DNA of 64,000 bases from JAFGRR01 sp964499235. Lineage in GTDB: Bacteria > Planctomycetota > Phycisphaerae > UBA1845 > Fen-1342. Each line of letters starts with the position of its first letter. Position 1 is the first letter of the stretch. Made by a program: the position numbers and the translations under genes. The stretch lies in the NCBI GenBank assembly GCA_964499235.1, contig CAZCKC010000004.1, positions 1-64,000 on the forward strand, in the 5' to 3' direction. Below are positions 41,796 through 51,009 of this stretch, piece by piece. The notes under the pieces are model-generated. The model worked only from the letters and a program-made list of their open reading frames with translations, did no database searches and was not told the DNA's origin.

Positions 41796-43292
41796 ATGTT
41801 TGCTGAGAAAATGAAACCGCGGCATCGTTCCGCGCGGCCGACCTTCCGCCAAGCGGCCTGGCTGGCGACGCTGCTGTGTTTCCTCGTCGTCGCGCCCGCC
41901 GCTGCGCACGAGGTGGTCACGTCCGGCCCGGTCGTCATCGACACGGACTGCGGACTCGACGACGCCGTCGCGCTTGCGGTTGCGCTCCAACACCCGCGCT
42001 TGCAGATCAGCGCAATCGTCGCCACACCCGGCGCCCAATCAACGCGCCAGGCCGCCGCGACGGCCGCTGGCATCCTTCGCCGCTTCAACCGCGGTGATCT
42101 CACGCTGTACCGCTCGACCGTCGAGCGGCCCGCACAGACACCCGCCGCGCGGTTCCTGCATCCCGCGCTATCGGAAGACGCGTCGCCGCCGGCGCAGCCG
42201 CTGACGCCGGCCGCTTACCGATCACCTCGCGGGAAGGTCAGCGTTGTGGTCCTCGGCCCGCTTACCAGCCTCGCGGCCGCCTTGGCCGACGACCCGTTAC
42301 TCGCCGAACAGCTCGAGCAGGTGATCATCGCGGGTCCGCCGGTTGCCGACGACAACTGGAACCTCCGGGCTGACCCGGAGGCGTTCGCCGCGGTGCAGGC
42401 GGCCGCCGTGCCGCTGGCATTCATCTGGCCCGACCACCGTGCGGAAAAGCCCAGCGACTGGGCGATCGGCACTGCGGGGTTCGGCCCCGGCGATGCGATC
42501 GGCGAGCGCTTCACCCGAGCGCTGCTGGCCGCGCCCGCCGCCCGCCGGCACTACCTCGAAGCCCTGGATCGCCTGCACGACGAGCTCGCCGTGCTTTACC
42601 TTGTGCGCCCACACCTCTTCACCCGCGCCGACCGCACGGCCGCCGAAGCGTACACCCCCGGCTCGGGCCGCGCGATTCGGGACGCGTTGCAGCACGCCCT
42701 GACCACGGGCCGGCAGGCCCGCGAGCGGGTCCTGTTTGCCGACGGCCTGCTGCCGCCCGCAGCTTTCAAGCCGGCCGTCCGTGAGCGGCGCGAGCGGATT
42801 ATTGCGAAGAACGGCGAGACCGAGTGGTTCGCGCAGCTGCTGCTCAACGAGCTCCACCAGCACGTCGGCGCCTATTCGATCATCGGCGTGAAGATGGCCC
42901 TGCGGGCGGCCGAGCTGCTGAACGCCCCCCAGCACGGCATGACGATCCGCTCGCACACACCCGCCCGTCCGCCGGCCAGCTGTCTTAACGACGGGCTGAT
43001 CGTCGCCACGGGCTCGACCCCTGGCCGCGCGCTCTTCGAGCACGACCCGCCCGCGAGCGGCGGCGCGACGGCGGCCACGTTCGAATACAACAACCGCACG
43101 CTGACGTTGCGGCTGAAGCCCGCATACCAGGAACAGATCGGAGCGCGGATCGCCGCGTTGCGGGCTGAGCACGGACTCCAGGCCGACGCGTATTGGGAAG
43201 GGGTGGCGGAATTCGCCCTCACGGTCTGGGAGGACTGGCACCGCCGCGACCTGTTCGACGTCGAGCCGGCGGTGATGGCGTCCGCCGAGTAA
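41796..43292 (+). CDS. Exported nucleoside hydrolase fused to an FmdE-like domain
   Basis: 498 residues. A signal peptide ends VVAPAAAHE. The N-terminal domain (about 40-310) is an IunH-type nucleoside hydrolase: PVVIDTDCGLDDAVAL holds the calcium-binding DxDxxxDD cluster, and VVVLGPLTSLAAAL the second motif. The third Asp-bearing loop is less clear. The C-terminal domain (about 335-480) resembles FmdE: QHVGAYSIIGVKMALRAAEL and PASCLNDGLIVATGSTPG are its recognisable motifs, with the Cys in place. FmdE domains are found with molybdenum/tungsten formyl-methanofuran dehydrogenases and alone in many bacteria; fusion to a nucleoside hydrolase is unusual. The gene stands alone. Export suggests action on nucleosides or on an unknown substrate outside the cytoplasm. 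Confidence 0.78.
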   Translation: MFAEKMKPRHRSARPTFRQAAWLATLLCFLVVAPAAAHEVVTSGPVVIDTDCGLDDAVALAVALQHPRLQISAIVATPGAQSTRQAAATAAGILRRFNRGDLTLYRSTVERPAQTPAARFLHPALSEDASPPAQPLTPAAYRSPRGKVSVVVLGPLTSLAAALADDPLLAEQLEQVIIAGPPVADDNWNLRADPEAFAAVQAAAVPLAFIWPDHRAEKPSDWAIGTAGFGPGDAIGERFTRALLAAPAARRHYLEALDRLHDELAVLYLVRPHLFTRADRTAAEAYTPGSGRAIRDALQHALTTGRQARERVLFADGLLPPAAFKPAVRERRERIIAKNGETEWFAQLLLNELHQHVGAYSIIGVKMALRAAELLNAPQHGMTIRSHTPARPPASCLNDGLIVATGSTPGRALFEHDPPASGGATAATFEYNNRTLTLRLKPAYQEQIGARIAALRAEHGLQADAYWEGVAEFALTVWEDWHRRDLFDVEPAVMASAE

Positions 43293-43368
43293 TTGCGCGA
43301 AACGGCGTGCATCCGCCAGGAGCGGCCGCAAGCCCCAAAGTTCTTTTCGTGCCGCTGTCACTATGGCA

Positions 43369-45627
43369 TTACCGCGGAATTAACGCCCGCCCCGCCAGCC
43401 GCTGCGCGACGGCCACGTCGGCCAGATCGACATCCGCGTCCAGGTCAAGATCGGACGGCCTGGCAATCAGCTCGCTGCAAGGAGGTAGCTCGTCGACGCC
43501 GCCAAGGCACGGCGCGAACGTCAGCCAGTCGTCCGCATCCACGGCGCCGTCGCGGTCGAAGTCGATTTCCCACAGGAGGCCGACCGCGGCCAGCATCGGC
43601 CCAATCTCGGGGTTCGACATGAACAGCTCCCAGCACAGCCCCGTGCGGTGGTTCTCGATCATCGGCACGATCGGCCCCTGGTCGATCGCCAGGTAGCCGG
43701 CCCCCACCCACCCCGTCGTCGGGTTCAGCGCGTCGTAGAACCCGTTCACCGTCCAGAGGCTCGCGCCAAAGCGGTCGAAGTAATAACGCAGCGCGTCCTG
43801 CGCGGCCGCGGGCAGATACGGCATGCTGCTCAGCGCCGCGGTCGGTGTCAGCGTTCCGTTGTCGTTGAGCGGATCGTGCACGGCGTAGCCGCCCGGGTCG
43901 GCGCTCGCCGTCAGGCCCCACGCGAAGCGACTGAAGCCGTCAAAGCCATTCGGGTTAACGCTGCTGTGCCGGCGGTGGATCTCGGCGATCGCGCGTCCGT
44001 TCGCAAAGTAGTTCGCGTAGGCGTCTCGCCGGTAGCGCGGATCGAAGCCGAGGTTCGAATAGTGCGTAAAGAACAGCGGGCCGCCGAACGCCGGGCCGAC
44101 CTCCAGCGGCTGGCCGTAAAACGTGCCACCGTTCGTGTAGCTGCCTAGTCCCGCCCAGCCGGCGTGATAGCTGTGCGCGGGCATCGGGTGCGTCGGCGAC
44201 GCGATCGCCAACAAATAAACCATCTGCGCTTCGTTGTACCCGCGGATCTGCAGGTTCAGGTCCCATCCGTAGTCCGGCGACCAGTGCCAGTACAGCACGT
44301 CGCTGTCCGGAAACCGGCGAAAATGTGACCACTCCACGCCTTCCCATAGCTCGATCGCGCGCGCCCGGATCTCCGCTTCCACCGGGTCGTCCGGATCATC
44401 GAAGTACTGCCGCGCGACCAGGATTCCCTGCACCAGGAACGCCGTCTCGACCAGGTCTGCTCCGTTGTCCTTGAGCCCCGCGAACGGGATCACCGCCCCC
44501 GTCGCCCCGTGGTAATGGTGCGCCCACGCCCCGTGAAACCGCGGTGTCACGTCCTGCAGAAACGCCAGCATCTTCCGTACCCGGGCGGCCGCCTCCGCCC
44601 GCGTTACGAAGCCGCGCTCCGCGCCAACCACGATCGTCATCAGCCCCATGCCCGTCCCGCCGGTCGTGACGGTATCCGGTGGATGGCCGAAGCCGATCCC
44701 CTCCAGCGCCAACCCACTGACCGGGTGCGCGAGATCCCAGAAATAGCGGAACGTCGTCTGCTGAACGATGTCCAGCATCTGCTCGTCGGTCCAGTTATTC
44801 CAGGCCACCGGAACCGCGGCCGATGGCGGCGATGCCACGTCACCCGCCACCGCCACCACCCGATAGAAGAACCGCCCGCGGTCACGCGACACGCGGTCAA
44901 CGAAGTGCGGGTTCGTGATCGGCGCGGCAGTCAGGCGCTCGAAGGGGCTGTCGGCCGTTGGCGCCCGTTCGACGTGATAGCCGCTCGCGTTCGCCAATGG
45001 CCGCCAGGCGACCTCGTTCTCGAACTCACGACCCAGTGCGGCCACGTTCTCCGGCGGTGGCAGCGTGAGCTCTGTCCCGACCAGCCGCAGATAGTCGACG
45101 TACACCGTGCCGGTTGTTCCCGGGAGGTCTTCGAGCACGAATGCCCAGATCTGGGTCAGGTCGACCTGCTCGCGATCGGCGACTTCGACTGTGACCGTCG
45201 TCCACGCGCCGACCTGCGGATCGCCCGTCGCCGGCTGCCACGCGTTGGGCGGCAGCCAGTTCACGTCAAAGATGCCGATGGTGCCGGGGTCGACGGCCGC
45301 GTCGGTCACGTACAAATCCGCCAGCAGCATGTCGAAACCTGCCAGGCTGTACGCGGGCAGCGTCCAAAAGTGCCGAAACTCGACCTTGCCGTCGGCCTCG
45401 CCGTCGATGTCGACTCGGAGCACGTACGCGCCGTCGGTGGCGGCGGGGGCGCCTGCGACGCCGCCCAGGACCCGCGTCACGCTCAGCCCGGCGTCGCCAT
45501 CGGAGGCCGCCACGGTCAGGTCGGTCTCTTCCGGCTCGTAACTCGCGATTGTGACGGTCGTTGCGTGCATTTCGCCGGTCACACCCAATGCGACGAGCAC
45601 CGCGCACAAAACCTGCCAGCGATCCAC
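43369..45627 (-). CDS. Secreted glycoamylase-like (PF10091/GH144-type) protein with N-terminal sugar-binding-like domain and dockerin-like end
   Basis: The GTG at 45627 (after CGAGG) opens a signal peptide VDRWQVLCAVLVALGVTGEMHA. It has 752 residues. About 25-190 is a beta-sandwich resembling carbohydrate-binding modules; about 195-285 looks like fibronectin type III (PPPENVAALG to FFYRVVAVAG). The main domain (about 290-690) is glycoamylase-like: FRYFWDLAHP, GMGLMTIVVGAERG, FSRFAWGLTASADPGGY, and the ending IDQGPIVPMIENHRTGLCWE. This family includes endo-beta-1,2-glucanases (GH144). The tail has two dockerin-like loops (DFDRDGAVDADDW, DLDADVDLADVAVA). It is the first gene after an operator at 45716 and is presumably LacI controlled. 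Confidence 0.82.
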   Translation of the reverse strand: MDRWQVLCAVLVALGVTGEMHATTVTIASYEPEETDLTVAASDGDAGLSVTRVLGGVAGAPAATDGAYVLRVDIDGEADGKVEFRHFWTLPAYSLAGFDMLLADLYVTDAAVDPGTIGIFDVNWLPPNAWQPATGDPQVGAWTTVTVEVADREQVDLTQIWAFVLEDLPGTTGTVYVDYLRLVGTELTLPPPENVAALGREFENEVAWRPLANASGYHVERAPTADSPFERLTAAPITNPHFVDRVSRDRGRFFYRVVAVAGDVASPPSAAVPVAWNNWTDEQMLDIVQQTTFRYFWDLAHPVSGLALEGIGFGHPPDTVTTGGTGMGLMTIVVGAERGFVTRAEAAARVRKMLAFLQDVTPRFHGAWAHHYHGATGAVIPFAGLKDNGADLVETAFLVQGILVARQYFDDPDDPVEAEIRARAIELWEGVEWSHFRRFPDSDVLYWHWSPDYGWDLNLQIRGYNEAQMVYLLAIASPTHPMPAHSYHAGWAGLGSYTNGGTFYGQPLEVGPAFGGPLFFTHYSNLGFDPRYRRDAYANYFANGRAIAEIHRRHSSVNPNGFDGFSRFAWGLTASADPGGYAVHDPLNDNGTLTPTAALSSMPYLPAAAQDALRYYFDRFGASLWTVNGFYDALNPTTGWVGAGYLAIDQGPIVPMIENHRTGLCWELFMSNPEIGPMLAAVGLLWEIDFDRDGAVDADDWLTFAPCLGGVDELPPCSELIARPSDLDLDADVDLADVAVAQRLAGRALIPR

Positions 45628-45693
45628 AGGAACCACCTCGAAAGAAGCGCGGCCGCCGTGTTGCGGCGTCGGCCGCTCTTGGACGCCCACGCC

Positions 45694-45735
45694 ATCATAA
45701 CCGGCGGGAATCCGCGACTGAAAGCCTTTTCAGTC
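45694..45735 (-). promoter_or_regulatory. LacI-type operator over the promoter of the first glycoamylase-like gene
   Basis: GACTGAAAGCCTTTTCAGTC at 45716-45735 has perfect 8-bp arms (GACTGAAA / TTTCAGTC). Its core differs at two positions from TGAAAGCGCTTTCA found at 48422. A TATGAT box (minus strand, 45699-45694) lies just downstream, so a bound repressor would cover the -35 region. It is about 90 bases before the GTG at 45627. Confidence 0.65.
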
Positions 45736-45814
45736 CCCGGAGGCGGCGCTACCATGACGCAGTCCACGTCGGAGCGTGTCCATGTTCCGCTGCCGCTCGA
45801 TGTCTTTGGAAATA

Positions 45815-46858
45815 CTAGGCAGTCGTCGCCAGCGCGGCTGGCGCGCCGCACGAGCGGCGGATCACCAGTTCCGGCCGCAGCGAGACCCGCTCGGGCGCCC
45901 GGTCGGGGTCGGCGATCCGCTGGACGACCAGTTCCACCGCCCGCGCCCCCATCTGCGCCATCGGCACGCGCACGGTCGTCAGGGGCGGTTCGGTCATCCG
46001 GGCCATGCGGATGTCGTCAAAGCCTGCCACCCGCAACTGGTCTGGCACTGCGATACCGGCGTCTCGCGCCGCTACCACGATTCCAGCCGCCATCTCGTCG
46101 TTTGCGGCGAAGACGGCCGACCCCTTGCCTGTCCAGCTTCGCACGTGATGGCGGCCGTAGTCGAGGGCCGTCTGATACGTGTAATCGAGGTGGTGCACGT
46201 CGAGGGGGTCGTAGCCGAGGTCCGCGTCAGCCAGGATTTCGCGGTACGCCGCGAGCCGCGCACGCGTGTCGACGTTGGTCTCCTGGCCGCCGACGAACAC
46301 GATCCGCCGGCAGCCGCAGGTCGTGACGAGGTGGCGGACCAACGCCCGCGCGCCGTGCTGCTGGTCGATGACCACGCTGTCGTGCGGCGCGTTCTCCAGG
46401 TCGGCATCGAGCAGCACGAAGGGTTGCCGCAGCGTCTTCAGCGTTTCCGCGAGCGTGTCGGTGATATCCGCCACCATGATCGCGAGCCCGTCCACCAGCG
46501 TGCGGCTCGTCAGCGTGCTCAGGAGCGGCGCTCCGTCGTCGGCCTCCTGTGCCGCCGACACCACCAGGTGATAGCCCAGGCTCCGCGCCTGCTGGTCGGC
46601 GCCGCGGATGATCTCGGAATAGAACTCGCCGTGCAGGTCCGGCAGGATCAGCCCGACCAGTTCGCTCCGCCGCAGCATCAAGCCGCGGGCAAACAGGTTC
46701 GGCCGATAGCCCAGCGCCGCGATCGCACGCTCGACGCGGGCCCGCGTCTTCGCGTTCACCACCTCCGGGCGGTTGAGCACCCGCGACACCGTGCTGATCG
46801 AGACCTTGGCGCGGCGGGCGACGTCAGCGATGGAAACTGGAGCTGGACCCGGGGTCAC
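45815..46858 (-). CDS. LacI-family transcriptional repressor
   Basis: 347 residues from the GTG at 46858, which follows GGAGG at a spacing of 7. The helix-turn-helix is SIADVARRAKVSISTVSRVL (about 8-27), with the hinge segment RVERAIAALGYRPNLFARGL. The effector domain starts LVGLILPDLHGEFYSEIIRG and is of the periplasmic-binding type. LacI regulators bind palindromes of the TGAAANCGNTTTCA type through hinge helices; three sites close to this pattern flank genes of the same locus (45716, 48421, 56071). The gene sits between two glycoamylase-like genes, divergent from the second with 56 bases between the starts, so it may also control itself. Confidence 0.94.
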   Translation of the reverse strand: MTPGPAPVSIADVARRAKVSISTVSRVLNRPEVVNAKTRARVERAIAALGYRPNLFARGLMLRRSELVGLILPDLHGEFYSEIIRGADQQARSLGYHLVVSAAQEADDGAPLLSTLTSRTLVDGLAIMVADITDTLAETLKTLRQPFVLLDADLENAPHDSVVIDQQHGARALVRHLVTTCGCRRIVFVGGQETNVDTRARLAAYREILADADLGYDPLDVHHLDYTYQTALDYGRHHVRSWTGKGSAVFAANDEMAAGIVVAARDAGIAVPDQLRVAGFDDIRMARMTEPPLTTVRVPMAQMGARAVELVVQRIADPDRAPERVSLRPELVIRRSCGAPAALATTA

Positions 46859-46914
46859 AGGCTGCCTCCGTGGCCGCGAGAAGTGCCTACCGAGGAAGGA
46901 TACCGACGATCGAG

Positions 46915-48384
46915 ATGAACCGTCAACGAATGATCACAGCGGGACTCGCGTCGGTGCTGCTGACGCTGGCGACGACTGGCGCCCAAGCGGCGGATATTTT
47001 CCGGGCCCCCGAAACGCAGGCCGCGCTCGACTTCGACTTCACGCCGGCTGACGAACAGCTCCTCGAAGCCGTCCAATACGGCGCGTTCCAATACTTCTGG
47101 AACGAGGTCGGGGATCCCTGCCCGATCGCCAAGGACCGGCTGCTCGGCCCGGTCTCCAGCATCGCCGCCGTCGGCTTTCAGCTCGCCGCCTTGCCGATCG
47201 GCGTCGAGCGCGGCTGGGTCACCCGCGAAAAGGGGGAGGAGCGAGCCGCGGCCATCCTTCGCTGCCTGATCGCCCGCGACGACAACAAGACCCACGGCGT
47301 TTACCAGCACTTCGTCGACCTCAACACCGGCGGCATCCAGCGCGAGGGGTACGAGCTCGTTGCCAGCACCGTCGACCACGCGCTGTTCATGGCCGGCGGA
47401 CTCGTCGCCGCCAGCTACTTCCGGGGCGAGGTTGCCCAGCAGGTGCAGCAGATCGTCTCCGCCACCGAGTGGGATCGCTTTGCCGTCGGCCCGGAAGGTT
47501 ACCTGTCGATGGGCTGGCGTCTGAAAAGCGGCGACGAGCCGCAGGGGCCCGGTGAGTTCACCGATCACCACTGGTGGAGCGCGGCCGACGAGGAACGCCT
47601 GATTTACTTCCTCGCCGCCGGGCACCCCGACTCTGCGCACCGCGTCGCGCCCGAGATGTACTATCGCCTGCAGCGCCCCGTTAAGCGCTGGCGGGACGGC
47701 CCGCCGTTCGTCGTCAGTTGGCCTGGCGCGCTCTTCACCTACTTCTTCAGTCATTGCTACATCGATTACCGCAGTTTGCAAGCTGACAACCCGCAGTGGT
47801 TCGGCATCGACGCGCCGCGGGTCGACTGGTTCGAGAACTCCCGCCGCGCCACGCTGACCCAGCGGCAGCGGACGATCGAGCTCGCGGACGAGTACCAGAC
47901 CTTCGCGCCCGACCGCTGGGGGCAGAGCGCCTGCGACGGGCCGACCGGCTATCTCGTCCCCCACGTGCGGCCGAACATCTACGACCGCGACATCCTGCAC
48001 GACGGCACGCTGGCACCCTATGCGGCCGGCGCGGCGATCATGTTCACGCCGGTGGAGAGCCTGGCCGCCCTGCGGGCATTCCGCGCACTGCAGGATGAAG
48101 AGGGCGAACCGCTGCTTTGGCGTGACCCGGCGGCCGGCGGCTACGGGTTTGTCGACGCGTTCAACCTGCGCGACCCGTGGGTGAGCCGCGACTACATCGG
48201 TATCGACCAAGGTCCGATGCTGCTGGCGATCGAGAACGCGCGGACCGGGCTGATCTGGCGGCTGTTCATGGCCCACCCGGTCGCCCGGGAGGCGATTCGG
48301 CAACTCCGGTTCGAGCCGCGACCGACGCGGGAGTCCCCCCAGATGGAGGAGCGCGCAACGCCGGGCCGCCGAAGCGGGCGTTGA
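46915..48384 (+). CDS. Second secreted glycoamylase-like (PF10091) protein
   Basis: 489 residues; the ATG at 46915 opens a signal peptide ending TTGAQAADI, and GAGGAAGGA lies further upstream than ideal. The fold matches the glycoamylase-like family: EAVQYGAFQYFWNEVGDPC, SIAAVGFQLAALPIGVERG, FTYFFSHCYIDYR, and at the end YIGIDQGPMLLAIENARTGL. The paired motif with the first copy (QGP...IEN.RTGL) is near-identical in wording, but the proteins are otherwise diverged. No CBM or dockerin domain is present, so it may act in the periplasm on the products of the first enzyme. The GH94 gene follows on the same strand with its own operator 36 bases after the stop. Confidence 0.82.
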   Translation: MNRQRMITAGLASVLLTLATTGAQAADIFRAPETQAALDFDFTPADEQLLEAVQYGAFQYFWNEVGDPCPIAKDRLLGPVSSIAAVGFQLAALPIGVERGWVTREKGEERAAAILRCLIARDDNKTHGVYQHFVDLNTGGIQREGYELVASTVDHALFMAGGLVAASYFRGEVAQQVQQIVSATEWDRFAVGPEGYLSMGWRLKSGDEPQGPGEFTDHHWWSAADEERLIYFLAAGHPDSAHRVAPEMYYRLQRPVKRWRDGPPFVVSWPGALFTYFFSHCYIDYRSLQADNPQWFGIDAPRVDWFENSRRATLTQRQRTIELADEYQTFAPDRWGQSACDGPTGYLVPHVRPNIYDRDILHDGTLAPYAAGAAIMFTPVESLAALRAFRALQDEEGEPLLWRDPAAGGYGFVDAFNLRDPWVSRDYIGIDQGPMLLAIENARTGLIWRLFMAHPVAREAIRQLRFEPRPTRESPQMEERATPGRRSGR

Positions 48385-48392
48385 AAAAGCCG

Positions 48393-48436
48393 TTGACCGC
48401 CCGTTGGCCGCCGGGTTAGGCTGAAAGCGCTTTCAG
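48393..48436 (+). promoter_or_regulatory. Promoter and perfect LacI-type operator before the GH94 gene
   Basis: CTGAAAGCGCTTTCAG (48421-48436) is a perfect 16-bp palindrome. A TTGACC -35 element lies at 48393-48398, and 17 bases later a weak -10 (TTAGGC) touches the palindrome. The operator would therefore cover the start region. It is 35 bases before the ATG at 48472. Confidence 0.75.
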
Positions 48437-48471
48437 CCAGCACGACGAGACCCGTCGCCCCCGGAGGTCGC

Positions 48472-50880
48472 ATGAGCAAAGCCGCCCAGCCCTCGACCCA
48501 GCGTCCGGCCGCACCGTCCGAGCCGCACGCCAATCCCTACGGGCATTTCGCCCGCGACGGGCGGGAGTTCCTGATCACCAACGTCGCGACCCCCCGTCCG
48601 TGGTCGAACATCATCGCCAACGAGCGGGTCGGCCTGGCCGTCAGCCAGACCGGCAGCGGCTTCTCCTGGATCGACAACTCCCAGCTCGCCGTCGTCAACC
48701 GCTGGCAGCAGGAGTTCGCCGAGGACACCTCCGGCAAGTTCCTGTACATCCGTGATGCGGATACCGACGAGGTCTGGTCGCTGGCGCCGGCCCCGACCTG
48801 GGCCCCGCTCGACCACTACGAGTGCCGCCATGGGCTCGGCTACACCACCTTCGTCACCGAAAAGGCCGGCATCCGGGCCCACTGGACCCTGTTCGTGCAC
48901 CCGTCGGAGAGCGTTGAAGGCTGGCTGGTGGAGTTGGAGAACCGGGCCGAGTTCCCGCGGAGGCTCGAGCTCTGCGCGTTCCTGGAGTGGAACTGCGGCG
49001 TCGCTCCCGCCCCGCGCCGGGAATTCCAGAAGCTCTTCCTCGAGACCCGCTTCGACCCCGACCGCGGCGCCATCCTCGCCCGCAGCCACATGTGGGAGGC
49101 GCCGAACGAGCGCTTCGGCCACTGGAACACGAGCTATCCCTACACCAGCGCCTTGGCCGCCAGCGAGCCCGTTTACAGCGCCCAAGGCGACAAGGCTGCG
49201 TTCCTCGGACGCTACGGGAGCGTTCGTGTACCGGCCGCGCTGCGTGCTGACACCTGGAAGCCGCTCTTCGGCCGCCACCACGACCCGATCGCGGCGCTCC
49301 GCTGCCAGGTCGAGTTGCGCGGCGGCGAGCGCCGGCAGTGCGCCTTTACGCTGAGCACCAGCCGCGACCCGGAGGAAGTTCCGCGCCTGGTCGAGACGTA
49401 CACCAAGCCCGACGTGCTCGCGCGGGCGTTGGCCGACGCCCAGAGCGCCTGGGAGGTACGGCTGGCGGGTCACCGCGTGAACACGCCTGACGAGAGCCTC
49501 AACCATCTCACGAACGACTGGCTGCGCTACCAGGCGATCTCGGGACGGATCTGGGGACGCGCGGGCTATTATCAGCAGAGCGGTGCTTACGGCTTCCGCG
49601 ACCAGCTCCAGGACTCGCAGGTCTGGCTGCCGATCGATCCGCAACGAACCCGCGACCAGCTCAACCTGCATGCCCGCCACCAGTTCGTCGACGGGTCGGT
49701 CTATCACTGGTGGCACCCGCTGACCGAGCAGGGTCACGTCACCCGCATGACCGATGACCTGTTGTGGCTGGCGTTCGTCACCGCCGCGTATATCCGCGAG
49801 ACCGGTGACCTCAGCGTGCTCGACGACGCGTCACCGTTCCTCGACGACCCGACGCCGCAACCACTCAGCGGCCACATCGAGCGCGCCTTCGTCCGCGTCT
49901 TCCAGCGTACCAGCCCCCGAGGGTTGCCGCACATCGGCGCCGGTGACTGGAACGACGGCCTGAGCGCGGCCGGGCTCCAGGAGCAGGGGGAGTCGGTCTG
50001 GCTCGGGCAGTTCCTGGCCGGCCTGTTGGCCGACTGGCAGGCGATCTGTAGCCGACGCGGCGAGCCCGAGGCGGCCGAGCGGGCGGCCGCACAGCGCCAG
50101 CGGCTGCTGGAGGCACTCAACCGCCACGGTTGGGACGGCGGCTGGTACCTGCGGGCGACGCTTGATGACGGCAGTAAGCTGGGCTCCTGCGAAAACCCCC
50201 ACGGCCGCATCTTCCTGAACGCGCAGACCTGGGCGATTCTCAACCGCATCGGTGATCCGCCGCGGTTGGCGCAGTGCTGGCAGGCGGTGAAGGAGCACCT
50301 CATCACGCCCGTGGGGGCGCTGCTGCTGGCGCCGGCCTTCGAGGCCCCGCGGGAGGAGGTTGGTTACATCACCCGTTACGCCCCGGGATTGCGCGAGAAT
50401 GGCGGCGTTTACACGCACGCGGCGACCTGGGCGATCGCGGCCGCCTGCGAAATGCAGGACGGCGAAGCCGTGGGGCAGTTGCTCGGCGCGATCAACCCGG
50501 CCATCAAGGATCCGGAGAGCTACTGGGCCGAGCCGTACGTGCTGCCCGGCAACGTTGACGGGCCACAATCGCCGTACTTCGGACGCGGCGGGTGGACGTG
50601 GTACACGGGGTCGGCTGCCTGGCTGCACCGCGTGATCACGCAATTCGTACTGGGCGTGCGCCCGGACTGGGATGGATTGCGGATCGCGCCGTGTCTTCCG
50701 CCGGACTGGACGCAGGCCCGGATGACCCGTCCCTGGCGTGGGGCGACATACGAGATCGAGATTGCGCGGACCGGGGACGAGCGTTGCGGCGTCTGGTTGG
50801 ACGGCGAGCCACTCATGACGTCCGTGATCCCGCCACCCTCCCGCGCGGGCAGCTCGCACACGGTCACGGTGCGCTATTGA
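48472..50880 (+). CDS. GH94-family glycoside phosphorylase (cellobiose-phosphorylase-like)
   Basis: Cytoplasmic enzyme that splits a beta-linked glucoside with inorganic phosphate to alpha-glucose 1-phosphate, saving ATP. It has 802 residues, near the length of cellobiose phosphorylases (about 800-830) and shorter than the 1,2-beta-oligoglucan phosphorylases. No signal peptide. N-terminal domain: RPWSNIIANERVGLAVSQTG and GSGFSWIDNSQ. Catalytic domain: LRYQAISGRIWGRAGYYQQSGA and FRDQLQDSQ, YHWWHPLTEQGHVTRMTDD, then the GDWNDG motif (491-496) with the general-acid Asp, and GESVWLGQFL. The C-terminal part has YFGRGGWTWYTGSAAWLHRV. Substrate cannot be fixed from sequence alone; the GH144-type neighbours make beta-1,2-linked oligosaccharides a candidate, cellobiose another. 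Confidence 0.93.
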   Translation: MSKAAQPSTQRPAAPSEPHANPYGHFARDGREFLITNVATPRPWSNIIANERVGLAVSQTGSGFSWIDNSQLAVVNRWQQEFAEDTSGKFLYIRDADTDEVWSLAPAPTWAPLDHYECRHGLGYTTFVTEKAGIRAHWTLFVHPSESVEGWLVELENRAEFPRRLELCAFLEWNCGVAPAPRREFQKLFLETRFDPDRGAILARSHMWEAPNERFGHWNTSYPYTSALAASEPVYSAQGDKAAFLGRYGSVRVPAALRADTWKPLFGRHHDPIAALRCQVELRGGERRQCAFTLSTSRDPEEVPRLVETYTKPDVLARALADAQSAWEVRLAGHRVNTPDESLNHLTNDWLRYQAISGRIWGRAGYYQQSGAYGFRDQLQDSQVWLPIDPQRTRDQLNLHARHQFVDGSVYHWWHPLTEQGHVTRMTDDLLWLAFVTAAYIRETGDLSVLDDASPFLDDPTPQPLSGHIERAFVRVFQRTSPRGLPHIGAGDWNDGLSAAGLQEQGESVWLGQFLAGLLADWQAICSRRGEPEAAERAAAQRQRLLEALNRHGWDGGWYLRATLDDGSKLGSCENPHGRIFLNAQTWAILNRIGDPPRLAQCWQAVKEHLITPVGALLLAPAFEAPREEVGYITRYAPGLRENGGVYTHAATWAIAAACEMQDGEAVGQLLGAINPAIKDPESYWAEPYVLPGNVDGPQSPYFGRGGWTWYTGSAAWLHRVITQFVLGVRPDWDGLRIAPCLPPDWTQARMTRPWRGATYEIEIARTGDERCGVWLDGEPLMTSVIPPPSRAGSSHTVTVRY

Positions 50881-50967
50881 GATGCCTTAGCAGCCGCGCG
50901 TCCGCTTTCGGGCGCTATTGCCACAAACCCTAATCCGGGATCGGCAACCGTGCGGTTATAGTTCGTG

Positions 50968-50984
50968 CGTCGCCTGGGGCGACG
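50968..50984 (+). repeat. Hairpin before the small dockerin gene
   Basis: CGTCGCC (50968-50974) and GGCGACG (50978-50984) with a 3-base loop. It lies 25 bases before the ATG at 51010, in the leader, with a possible -10 (TTATAG, about 50956) just upstream. It could stabilise the transcript. Confidence 0.4.
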
Positions 50985-51009
50985 GGATGGCCAGATGGAG
51001 GGAAGAGCC

